DNA of 39,048 nt from Candidatus Coprousia avicola (GTDB lineage: Bacteria > Actinomycetota > Coriobacteriia > Coriobacteriales > Coriobacteriaceae). Every line of letters begins with the position of its first letter. Position 1 is the first letter of the stretch. The stretch spans positions 1 to 39,048 of the forward strand of contig DVMF01000020.1 of assembly GCA_018715125.1 (NCBI GenBank), written 5' to 3'. This document shows positions 32,334-39,048 of the stretch, piece by piece. The notes beneath the pieces are model-generated. The model was not told where the DNA came from and ran no database searches. It saw only the letters and a program-made list of their open reading frames with translations. Position numbers and translations under genes: made by a program.

Positions 32334-33728
32334 CTACGTCGCCGCACGGCGCACGAGGCGCGCGCAGAAATGCCCATCGAACCCGCCGAGCACGGGGACG
32401 GTCTGCATAAGGCCGTCCCCGTTTTCATATGCCGCCAGATGGCGGGCGGCTGAGAAGAACAGGGGCTCATCGAAGATGGCCGCGCGCGAGGGCGGCTCGA
32501 GGCAGAAGCCGGCGCCCTCCGGTGACGCCAGAAACCGGGCGACCACCTCATCGTTCTCGCTCTTGAGCACCGAGCAGGTGGCGTACCAGAGCTCCCCTCC
32601 CCGCTCGACGCGGCGCGCGGCCTCAGTAAGAAGCGCGAGCTGCAGGCCGGGCAGTGCGCCGCCCGCCGCCACCGACGCCGGATCGAGGCGCCAGGGAATC
32701 TCGGGGTGGCGGCGCATGGTGCCCGTGCCGGAGCAGGGCGCGTCCACAAACACGGTGTCGAAGAGGCGCCGTCCCCCCTCATCGAGAGGCGCGAGGGCGC
32801 GATCGAGGTCGCGGCCGTCGCCGACGACGGTCGTGATGCCGTCAAGACCCGCGTGCTCAAGACGCGCGCGATTCTGGGCGGCCTTGTGCGCGTAGAGGTC
32901 GAGCGCCACGACACGGCGCGCGAACCCCGCCCGTCGGGCCTGGCACGCCATGACATACGTCTTGGTGCCCCGCCCCGCGCCGATCTCCAGGCACGTGCCC
33001 GGCCGCACCGCGCCGGTGGCGATGAGCTGCGCATGGGCATCGGTCACGACCGCGCGGGCGCACTCGAACGCGCCGGCGTCGATGAGCGCGGCGACATCGA
33101 AATCCAGGCGGCATCCGGGCAGGGGCCCATCCGCGGCGCCCATCTGCTCCTCAAAACCCGGAAGAGCGTGCAGGGCGAGCGGCGCGGGCTCCAGCTGTCC
33201 GGCGGCGAGGGCGGAAAGCGCGTCCTTTCCCTGCGCCGCCGCGACGGCGCGCGCGAGCCAGAGGGGAAGACCGGCGCGGCGCGCGGTTGAGACCAGGGCG
33301 CGATCTGCCTCCGCCGCATCGTCCGCCGCGAGAAAGCCCTCGGCGCCCGCTGCGACCCGGCGGAGCACGGCGTTGGCGAGCCCCGCCGCGCCGCGCGCCT
33401 GCGAGCGCACGAGCTCGACGCCCTGGCTGACGGCCGCCTCGGGGACCGTCCCCAGGTAGAGAAGCTCGAAGGCGGAGAGGCGGAGCGCCGTCCGCACGCG
33501 GAGGGAGACCTTCGCGGGACGGTCGAGATAGCGGTCGAGAACGGCGTCGAGCGCACCCTCGCTCGCCGTGACGCCCAGCACGAGGCGGCGGCAGAAGGCG
33601 CGGTCTCGTGCGGACAGGGCGTCTGCCACGGGCGTCCGGTCTATGAGCTCGCGCACGTAGGCGTCGCGCTCGGCCGCCGCGACGAGAAGGCGCAGCGCCG
33701 CCCTGCGCGCCGGAGAGAGCCTGCTCAC
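32334..33728 (-). CDS. rsmB: 16S rRNA (cytosine-967 C5)-methyltransferase
   Basis: S-adenosylmethionine-dependent methyltransferase of 16S rRNA. The 464 residues have an N-terminal NusB-like RNA-binding domain (about 5-135) and a C-terminal Rossmann methyltransferase. The SAM site is L-E-I-G-A-G-R-G-T-K-T; the two catalytic cysteines are C332 in D-A-P-C-S-G-T-G and C385 in Y-A-T-C-S. The GTG start overlaps the fmt stop (GTGA), so translation is coupled. A plus-strand terminator for fmdB lies within its 3' coding end. Last visible gene of the metK-priA-def-fmt-rsmB group. Confidence 0.95.
   Translation of the reverse strand: MSRLSPARRAALRLLVAAAERDAYVRELIDRTPVADALSARDRAFCRRLVLGVTASEGALDAVLDRYLDRPAKVSLRVRTALRLSAFELLYLGTVPEAAVSQGVELVRSQARGAAGLANAVLRRVAAGAEGFLAADDAAEADRALVSTARRAGLPLWLARAVAAAQGKDALSALAAGQLEPAPLALHALPGFEEQMGAADGPLPGCRLDFDVAALIDAGAFECARAVVTDAHAQLIATGAVRPGTCLEIGAGRGTKTYVMACQARRAGFARRVVALDLYAHKAAQNRARLEHAGLDGITTVVGDGRDLDRALAPLDEGGRRLFDTVFVDAPCSGTGTMRRHPEIPWRLDPASVAAGGALPGLQLALLTEAARRVERGGELWYATCSVLKSENDEVVARFLASPEGAGFCLEPPSRAAIFDEPLFFSAARHLAAYENGDGLMQTVPVLGGFDGHFCARLVRRAAT
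32392..32427 (+). terminator. Intrinsic terminator of fmdB buried in the rsmB 3' coding end
   Basis: On the plus strand, perfect 10-base arms ACGGGGACGG (32392-32401) and CCGTCCCCGT (32413-32422) enclose 11 bases, followed by TTTCAT. It lies 69 bases past the fmdB stop, inside the coding region of rsmB on the opposite strand. It faces the fmdB transcript. Confidence 0.65.
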
Positions 33729-34657
33729 GAGAGGAGCCCCCACGTCCCCTGCTTGTCGCGCAGCCCCGCCGCCCATGCGGCGGCCTCCATCTGGCGCTTG
33801 CCGTCGGGCTTGACCTCGATGAGCTCGAGCGCGCCCGTCGCGCACCCCAGAAGCACGCGTTTGCCGGCCACGGCGTACGTCCCCTGAGCGGGAAGCGGGG
33901 CGCCCTCTCCGGACTCGACGGCGCGCGCACGCACGGCGCGCAGCGCGCGGTCGGCAACCTGGCAGCGCGCCGGCGCGGCGTCGCTCGAGGCGCGGACGCG
34001 CCGCGCGTTGGCAGAGGCATCCGCCTCGGGGTCGAGCCAGAGCTCCGCCTTGGCGATCTTGGCGGCGTGGGTGACGAGCGCCTCGTCCTGCTCGGTCCAT
34101 ACGGCAGACCCCGCGGCGATGGCGGGGAGCGTGCGGGCGAGCAGCGCGCCGCCGAGCTCGGCGAGGTCGCGGGTGAGCTCGTCGGCGCCCTTTTCGCCCA
34201 CCGGCGTCGAAGCCTGCGCGCAATAGGCGCCGGTATCGACACCGTGCCCGATGCGCATGATGGAGACGCCGGCGACCTCGTCGCCGGCGAGGATGGCGCG
34301 CTGGATGGGTGCCGCACCGCGCCAGCGGGGGAGCAGCGACGCGTGCACGTTGACGCAGCCCAAAGGCGCCATGGTAAGGACGGCGTCGGGCAAGATGCAG
34401 CCGTACGCGGCGACGCAGAAGATGTCGGCCGCAGCATCCCGCAGCGCCTCGAGGGCCTCCGGGGTCATGCGCGCCGTCTCGAGCACGGGGAGCCCGAGCT
34501 CGAGCGCCGCCTCCTTGACGGGAGAGGGCTCGAGGCGCTTGCCGCGCGAGCGCACGGCGTCGGGCCTCGTCACCACGAGCGCCACCTCGTGCTCGCGCGC
34601 GAGCGCCACGAGCGAGGGCACCGCGAATGCCGGCGTACCCATGAATACGACCCTCAT
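33725..34657 (-). CDS. fmt: Methionyl-tRNA formyltransferase
   Basis: Formylates initiator Met-tRNA using 10-formyl-tetrahydrofolate. The 310 residues carry the formyl-transferase core with N103, H105 and the S-L-L-P motif (107-110), followed by D141 in G-V-D-T-G. The C-terminal tRNA-binding domain is about 205-310. ATG 34657 has GAGGAG upstream. It sits in the usual def-fmt pair, 47 bases from def, and overlaps rsmB by 4 bases. Confidence 0.96.
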   Translation of the reverse strand: MRVVFMGTPAFAVPSLVALAREHEVALVVTRPDAVRSRGKRLEPSPVKEAALELGLPVLETARMTPEALEALRDAAADIFCVAAYGCILPDAVLTMAPLGCVNVHASLLPRWRGAAPIQRAILAGDEVAGVSIMRIGHGVDTGAYCAQASTPVGEKGADELTRDLAELGGALLARTLPAIAAGSAVWTEQDEALVTHAAKIAKAELWLDPEADASANARRVRASSDAAPARCQVADRALRAVRARAVESGEGAPLPAQGTYAVAGKRVLLGCATGALELIEVKPDGKRQMEAAAWAAGLRDKQGTWGLLS

Positions 34658-34704
34658 ATCCGTCTCCTCTCAGCCAAGAGCGCCCTCGTTCGACCGCGCG
34701 GGCG

Positions 34705-35241
34705 CTATTCCGTATCCCCCGGCTTGGCGCCGTTAGCCAGCGCCTCCTGGTAGCTGCGCATGGCGTGCATGCGCTCGCGCGGCCCCAGGCGCTCGAACAT
34801 GGTGATGCCGTGCAGATGGTCGATCTCATGCTGCAGGCAGACGCACATGAGGTCGCCCGTCGCCTCGTAGCGCATGAGCTCGCCGTCGAGGTTCTCCGCC
34901 TCCACGACGACGTGGTCCGGCCGCTCGATCTCGCAGGTGATGCCGGGAATGGAGAGGCAGCCCTCGTTATAGGGGACCTTCGTGTCCGACTGCTCGACGA
35001 TGACCGGGTTGATGAGGACGTAGGGGTCGTAGTCATCGGCAGAGGTGTAGTCCACATCGATGATGACGAGCTGGATGAGCTCGCCCACCTGGGGCGCGGC
35101 GAGGCCGCAGCCGCCGTTCTCGAACATGTCCCGCTTCATGCGCTCCACGAGCTCGACGAGCTCGGGGCCTATCTCCTCGACGGGCGCGCACTCCTCGCGC
35201 AGCCGCGGGTCGGGAGAGAGCACGATATCGTTCATCTCCAT
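34705..35241 (-). CDS. def: Peptide deformylase
   Basis: Metalloprotease that removes the formyl group from new proteins. The 178 residues contain all three motifs: G-L-A-A-P-Q (46-51), E-G-C-L-S-I-P-G (93-100, metal ligand C95) and H-E-I-D-H (138-142). The ATG at 35241 has AAAGG about 7 bases upstream; a second Met follows two codons later. The gap to priA (41 bases) holds a strong hairpin at 35264-35282, with arms CGCGCCCGC and GCGGGCGCG. Confidence 0.96.
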   Translation of the reverse strand: MEMNDIVLSPDPRLREECAPVEEIGPELVELVERMKRDMFENGGCGLAAPQVGELIQLVIIDVDYTSADDYDPYVLINPVIVEQSDTKVPYNEGCLSIPGITCEIERPDHVVVEAENLDGELMRYEATGDLMCVCLQHEIDHLHGITMFERLGPRERMHAMRSYQEALANGAKPGDTE

Positions 35242-35263
35242 ACGTTCACCTTTCGTGAGGGCG

Positions 35264-35282
35264 CGCGCCCGCTGCGGGCGCG
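35264..35282 (-). other. Hairpin between priA and def
   Basis: Arms CGCGCCCGC and GCGGGCGCG enclose one base and immediately follow the priA stop. No T-run follows, so transcription into def probably continues; an mRNA processing role is possible. Confidence 0.5.
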
Positions 35283-37808
35283 TCACATGAGGTCGTAAGC
35301 ATCGATGTCGACGCCCACCGTCACGCCCTGCGGGGCGGGGCGGGCGTCGAGCACCGCAGCGATCACATCTGAGATATGGTACCCCAGCGGGGACTTTATC
35401 ACCACGTGAAAGCGATAGCGGTCCTTCGCGCGGGCGATGACGCACGGGTTGGGACCGAGCACGACGGGCGCCATGCGCGGGTCTCCCCCCTCGGCGAGCG
35501 TGGGAGGCGCCCCGGTATCCCCCGCCGAGAGGGGCGCGGGGGCGGTCGCCGCGACCAGCCGCCTGATATCGCTTGCAATCGCCGCGGCATGGCCCTCGGC
35601 CGCGCGCTCGTCACGTGCCCACACGTTGATGTTGCTCAGCCGCACGAACGGCGGATACAGCGCCTCGGCGCGCTGGGCGCGGTCGTGATCGGTAAAGATC
35701 GCCCGATCGTGGGTCGCGACGGCGCGGATCACGGGGTCCTCGGGAAGATAGGTCTGGATGATGACCTCACCCGGCCGTTCCCCGCGCCCCGCGCGCCCCG
35801 CCACCTGCTCGAGCAGGTCGAAGGCGCGCTCGCCTGCCCGGAAGTCGGGCATCTTGAGCGCGTAGTCCGCGTTGATGACGCCCACGAGCGTGACCTCGGG
35901 AAAATCGAGTCCCTTCGCGATCATCTGGGTGCCCAGCAGCACCGCCGATTCGGCGGCGTCAAAGGCCTCCAACAGCCTCTGGTGCCCGTCCTTGCCCTTG
36001 GTGGAGTCGGCGTCCATGCGTATGACCGCCACATCCGGCGGCAGCAGCGCGCGCAGGGCATCCTCCACCTGCTGCGTGCCGAGCCCCATCTTGGCGAGGT
36101 AGCGGCTGCCGCACTGGGGGCAGGCGCTACCCGGGGCGGGATACGGCCGCACGTGGTACACCGCGCCGCAGGTGTGGCATTCGAGGGTATGCGTGCGCTC
36201 GTGGTAGGTGAGCGCCGTCGAGCAGTGCCGGCATGTGGGCACGCAGCCGCACTCTCGGCACATGAGAAACGGCGCGAACCCGCGTCGGTTGTGCAGGAGC
36301 ACCGCCTTCTCTCTGCGCGCCGCCACATCGAGGAGCGCCCGCTCGAGCACGCTCGAGAACATGGAGCGGTTACCGCCCGCGAAGGCCCGTCTGAGGTCCG
36401 CCACGACGACGCGGGGCAGGCGCGCGCCGCCGGGGCGCTCGCGCATCTCGACCCGCTGCCACCGCTGAGCGGCCCAGATGCCGGCGCGACAGCGCTCGAG
36501 CGCCTCGGCGGAGGGGGTCGCCGAGCCCAGAACGAGGGGGAACCCCCCGCGTCGCGCCATCTCGGCGGCGACCTCGCGCGCATGGTAGCGCGGGCTCGAG
36601 CCCTGCTTGTAGGACTGCTCGTGCTCCTCGTCGATGACGATGAGCCCAAGGTCGCGGAAGGGGCAGAAAAGCGCCGAGCGCGCGCCCACCACCACGCGCG
36701 CCGCCCCGGTGCGCACCATGTCCCACTGGTCGAGGCGCTCGCCCGCCGAGAGGCGGGAGTGGAAGACCGCGACGGCGTCGCCGAAGCGCGAGCGGAAGCG
36801 GCCGACGGTCTGCGCGGTGAGGGAGATCTCCGGCACGAGCACGCAGGCGGAGCGCCCCTCAGCGAGCACGCGCTCGATCGCGGCGAGGTAGACCTCCGTC
36901 TTGCCGGAGCCCGTGACCCCGTCGATGAGTACCACGTCGCCTTGGCCGCGCTCATACGCCTCGGCGATGGCGGCAAGCGCCTCCCGCTGGCCCTGCGTGA
37001 GGGCGGCCGGCGCCGCGGCGCGGGCCGACGAGAGCGTCGTCGCGACATCGGTGCCGCGCCAGGCGCGCCGCTCCTCCACCGTGACAACGCCGCGCTTGGC
37101 GAGCGTGCGAACGGCTGCCGAGAGGTCCCCGTAAAGCGCTTTGAGCTCGCGCGTGGTCACGGGGCCGCACGAGAGCGCTTCGAGTAGCTGGCGCTGCCGG
37201 ACGGCGGTCTTGGGCGGCTCGTAGGGCTCGGCAGCGGGTGCAAGCGAGACCACGCGCTCGTGGATCTCGGGGACGGCCGGCTCCTCCACGCGGTAGGTTC
37301 CGCCGTCTCCACGCACGAGGCGCGGCGTGCCACCGGGCGGCAGGAAGAGCCTGAGGCACTCGGCGAGCGGGGCCACATACTCGCGGCTCATCCAGAAGGC
37401 GAGCTCACCCGCCCACGGCGCGCATCGCGGCGGGGCGAGCACGGCCTCGACCGGGCGCACGCAGGAGGGGTCGAGCCCTGTGGCTCCGGGGAGGCTTGCG
37501 AGGTCGCGAGCGAGGATGGTCACATAGCCGAGTGCCTTGCGCCGCCCAAACGTCACGAGTACGGTCGACCCGACCTCGAGGTCGTCGGCGAGCGATTCCG
37601 GGACCGCATAGGCGAAGGGCTCGGAGAGCGCGCGGGAAGGGATGTCGACGATGACGGAGGCATAGCCCACAACGGGAGCCGGAGTCGGTTCCGGCTCTGT
37701 GGCGCGCGCACAATCGTCCACTGGGCTCGTCAGCGATCCGGTCCCGGAAGTCCCATCCGCCGGGCAATCGCCAAAGAGCGACAGCTGCACCTGTCTACGC
37801 CCGGCCAT
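35283..37808 (-). CDS. priA: Primosomal protein N' (replication restart helicase PriA)
   Basis: DNA helicase that restarts collapsed replication forks. The 841-residue product has an N-terminal DNA-binding domain (about 50-270), Walker A G-V-T-G-S-G-K-T at 297-304, DEEH at 393-396, a cluster of eight cysteines in four CxxC pairs (about residues 525-575) that bind zinc, and helicase motif V-A-G-R-A-G-R-G. The ATG at 37808 overlaps the preceding toxin gene by 14 bases. Its ribosome-binding site (GGAG, 10 bases away) is weak; a GTG at 37790 is an alternative. First part of a priA-def-fmt-rsmB operon. Confidence 0.94.
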   Translation of the reverse strand: MAGRRQVQLSLFGDCPADGTSGTGSLTSPVDDCARATEPEPTPAPVVGYASVIVDIPSRALSEPFAYAVPESLADDLEVGSTVLVTFGRRKALGYVTILARDLASLPGATGLDPSCVRPVEAVLAPPRCAPWAGELAFWMSREYVAPLAECLRLFLPPGGTPRLVRGDGGTYRVEEPAVPEIHERVVSLAPAAEPYEPPKTAVRQRQLLEALSCGPVTTRELKALYGDLSAAVRTLAKRGVVTVEERRAWRGTDVATTLSSARAAAPAALTQGQREALAAIAEAYERGQGDVVLIDGVTGSGKTEVYLAAIERVLAEGRSACVLVPEISLTAQTVGRFRSRFGDAVAVFHSRLSAGERLDQWDMVRTGAARVVVGARSALFCPFRDLGLIVIDEEHEQSYKQGSSPRYHAREVAAEMARRGGFPLVLGSATPSAEALERCRAGIWAAQRWQRVEMRERPGGARLPRVVVADLRRAFAGGNRSMFSSVLERALLDVAARREKAVLLHNRRGFAPFLMCRECGCVPTCRHCSTALTYHERTHTLECHTCGAVYHVRPYPAPGSACPQCGSRYLAKMGLGTQQVEDALRALLPPDVAVIRMDADSTKGKDGHQRLLEAFDAAESAVLLGTQMIAKGLDFPEVTLVGVINADYALKMPDFRAGERAFDLLEQVAGRAGRGERPGEVIIQTYLPEDPVIRAVATHDRAIFTDHDRAQRAEALYPPFVRLSNINVWARDERAAEGHAAAIASDIRRLVAATAPAPLSAGDTGAPPTLAEGGDPRMAPVVLGPNPCVIARAKDRYRFHVVIKSPLGYHISDVIAAVLDARPAPQGVTVGVDIDAYDLM

Positions 37809-38106
37809 CGAGCCGCCGCTCCGCATCATGGAATACCGCCCCACCGTCGCGACGCCCAATGGCGACGATCTCCACGATCTGGACCTCGCCGTTCATGATG
37901 CGAAAAATGATGCGGATGCCCGCCGACCGGAACTTGAGCTCTTTGCAGCCCTGCAGACGGCCACTCAGCGGGTTGCCGATCGCATCGGCGCGGAGCCGGA
38001 GGCGCGCGAGTCCATTGTCCACAAGCGGCCGCACGGAACCATCGAGCGAACGGTACTCCCCTGCCGCCCGCTCATCGATAAAGCGCAGCTCAAACGGTGC
38101 ACTCAT
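37795..38106 (-). CDS. RelE/ParE-family toxin
   Basis: 103-residue member of the RelE/ParE superfamily, probably an mRNA interferase of the HigB/Gp49-like branch. It has the pattern Y-R-S-L-D near residue 18, then a central L-x-G-R-L-Q-G-C-K-E-L-K-F-R, the core strand I-R-I-I-F-R, and the family ending I-G-R-R-D-G-G-A-V. The ATG overlaps the antitoxin stop by 4 bases (ATGA), with GAGGAG upstream, the usual antitoxin-first module. Its 3' end overlaps priA. Whether it inhibits translation or gyrase cannot be read from sequence. Confidence 0.85.
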   Translation of the reverse strand: MSAPFELRFIDERAAGEYRSLDGSVRPLVDNGLARLRLRADAIGNPLSGRLQGCKELKFRSAGIRIIFRIMNGEVQIVEIVAIGRRDGGAVFHDAERRLDGRA

Positions 38107-38468
38107 GCGAAGAGCTCCTCGTCGGGCACCGTCTCGGTATCGAGCTCGACAAGGCGGGCGAAGGCCTCGTCACCCATCACCTCGCCTGCAGGAATCCCGT
38201 GATGATGGGGATTGGCATCGGCTGCGGCAACCCGGTCGGCCGCGCGCGCATACAGCGCCTGCGCACGCAGGGAGTCGAGCTCCACCGCCATGCGCTCGAA
38301 CTCGTCGAACCCGATGATCACGGTGTCGATGCCGTCGTTGCGGTCCGAGACGAAGACGGGAGCCTGTCGTGCGCGGCGGCGCATGTCGCCAAAGTTCTTG
38401 CCAGCCTGGCTCGACGAGACAACCTGGTCACGGGCGAAGGCAATCTTTCCTTCGATAACGGGCACCAT
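38103..38468 (-). CDS. Phd/YefM-type antitoxin
   Basis: 121-residue antitoxin with the Phd/YefM N-terminal fold: S-S-S-Q-A-G-K-N-F-G-D-M-R-R-R-A, then P-V-F-V-S-D-R-N, then V-I-I-G-F-D-E-F-E-R-M. This region usually dimerises and binds operator DNA. The C-terminal half would neutralise the toxin. ATG 38468 has GAGGAGG 5 bases upstream. First gene of the pair, with palindromic DNA at its promoter, suggesting autoregulation. Confidence 0.85.
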   Translation of the reverse strand: MVPVIEGKIAFARDQVVSSSQAGKNFGDMRRRARQAPVFVSDRNDGIDTVIIGFDEFERMAVELDSLRAQALYARAADRVAAADANPHHHGIPAGEVMGDEAFARLVELDTETVPDEELFA

Positions 38469-38482
38469 AGAAGCCTCCTCGA

Positions 38483-38519
38483 TACGTACGCTACGCGTCC
38501 TTACCTACGTAGTGTAGCA
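38483..38519 (-). promoter_or_regulatory. Promoter and candidate operator of the toxin-antitoxin pair
   Basis: Minus-strand TGC before TACACT (38516-38511) forms an extended -10. An 8-bp palindrome CTACGTAG (38505-38512) overlaps it and the start site, and TACGTA (38483-38488) lies between it and the ATG. These would suit antitoxin binding; the link is inferred. A second extended -10, TGC-TATACC (38568-38560), lies closer to metK. Confidence 0.45.
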
Positions 38520-38588
38520 AGCATTACCGTACGGCACCAGACCGCCCGCATCGCAAGCAGGTATAGCACCCGCGCCGACCCTAGCCGC

Positions 38589-39048
38589 CTACCGTCCGCA
38601 CGCAGCACGGAGCTCGTCCGTGCGGTCGGTCCGCTCCCACGTGAAGTCGGGGTCGTTTCTGCCGAAGTGCCCGTAGGCGGCCGTCTTTTGATAGATCGGG
38701 CGGCGCAGGTCGAGGTCGCGGATGATGGCGCCGGGGCGCAGGTCGAAGACCTCGCCGATGGCGCGCTCGATCGCCTCCACGGGCACCCGCTCGGTTCCGA
38801 ACGTGTCCACCATGATGGAGAGCGGCCGCGCCACGCCGATGGCGTAGGCGAGCTCGACCTCGCACGTGCGCGCGAGCCCCGCCGCCACGACGTTTTTGGC
38901 CACCCAGCGCGCGGCGTAGGCGGCCGAGCGGTCGACCTTGGTGCAGTCCTTGCCGCTGAAGGCGCCGCCGCCATGACGGCCCATGCCGCCGTAGGTGTCG
39001 ACGATGATCTTGCGCCCGGTCACACCGCAGTCGCCCATCGGGCCGCCA
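38589..39048 (-). CDS. metK: S-adenosylmethionine synthetase, C-terminal part (gene runs off the right edge)
   Basis: Makes S-adenosylmethionine from ATP and methionine. About 153 codons are seen, with the 5' part beyond the window. The signature [15 protein letters not shown] is present, followed by T-K-V-D-R-S-A-A-Y, as is the usual C-terminal Y-G-H-F-G-R. One proline of the KDPTKVDRS motif is Cys here. The gene is upstream of the toxin-antitoxin pair, in a metK-priA neighbourhood. Confidence 0.96.
   Translation of the reverse strand, partial: GGPMGDCGVTGRKIIVDTYGGMGRHGGGAFSGKDCTKVDRSAAYAARWVAKNVVAAGLARTCEVELAYAIGVARPLSIMVDTFGTERVPVEAIERAIGEVFDLRPGAIIRDLDLRRPIYQKTAAYGHFGRNDPDFTWERTDRTDELRAACGR

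Noticed and set aside
1-39048. Mobile elements, prophage genes, tRNA/rRNA genes or CRISPR arrays
   Set aside because: No transposase, integrase, cloverleaf or regularly spaced repeat was seen on either strand; the only accessory-looking unit is the toxin-antitoxin pair.

Overview
The window is a gene-dense stretch of high-GC bacterial chromosome. Gene order, many GTG/TTG starts, extended -10 promoters (TGnTAnnnT), Zn-type ribosomal proteins L28 and L32, and a full glycogen locus suggest an actinobacterium of the Coriobacteriia, probably Collinsella-like. This assignment is inference from content, not from a search. I found no tRNA, rRNA, CRISPR array, insertion sequence or prophage.

Layout. 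(1) Bases 1-4129, minus strand: a coiled-coil protein, DUF177/YceD, rpmF (L32), plsX, acpP, rnc and the first 166 codons of smc. This joins fatty-acid/phospholipid synthesis to ribosome and chromosome maintenance. (2) Bases 4190-9539, minus: Asp23/YloU, fakA-like DAK2 protein, recG, rsmD, coaD. (3) Bases 9694-13361, minus: a heterodimeric ABC exporter pair behind a 478-base leader region that contains an intrinsic terminator. (4) Bases 13840-15712, plus: rpmB (L28), a YegS/DagK-type lipid kinase and an MscL channel with an added zinc ribbon. (5) Bases 15857-18478: a MetY-type PLP enzyme (minus), a C_GCAxxG_C_C cysteine-motif protein (plus) and thiamine pyrophosphokinase (minus). (6) Bases 18730-31918, plus: glycogen branching enzyme, glycogen phosphorylase, GlgC, GlgD, GlgA and a GH13-GH77 fusion enzyme, so synthesis, branching, phosphorolysis and maltodextrin recycling lie together. 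An FmdB-type zinc ribbon follows. (7) Bases 32334-39048, minus: rsmB, fmt, def and priA, then a RelE/ParE-Phd/YefM toxin-antitoxin pair, then the 3' part of metK.

The most unusual observations are in the glycogen locus. GlgA carries a C-terminal extension of about 280 residues that is proline/acid-rich and then Lys/Ala/Thr/Pro-rich, like histone H1. GlgB carries a shorter basic tail of the same style. The glgP promoter is overlapped by a 26-bp near-perfect palindrome with a central CG. The locus ends with one polypeptide joining a GH13 glucosidase to a GH77 4-alpha-glucanotransferase. Other points worth a look are the zinc-ribbon MscL, the toxin-antitoxin pair between metK and priA, the attenuator-like leader of the ABC exporter, and a terminator for fmdB buried in the 3' coding end of the opposing rsmB gene.
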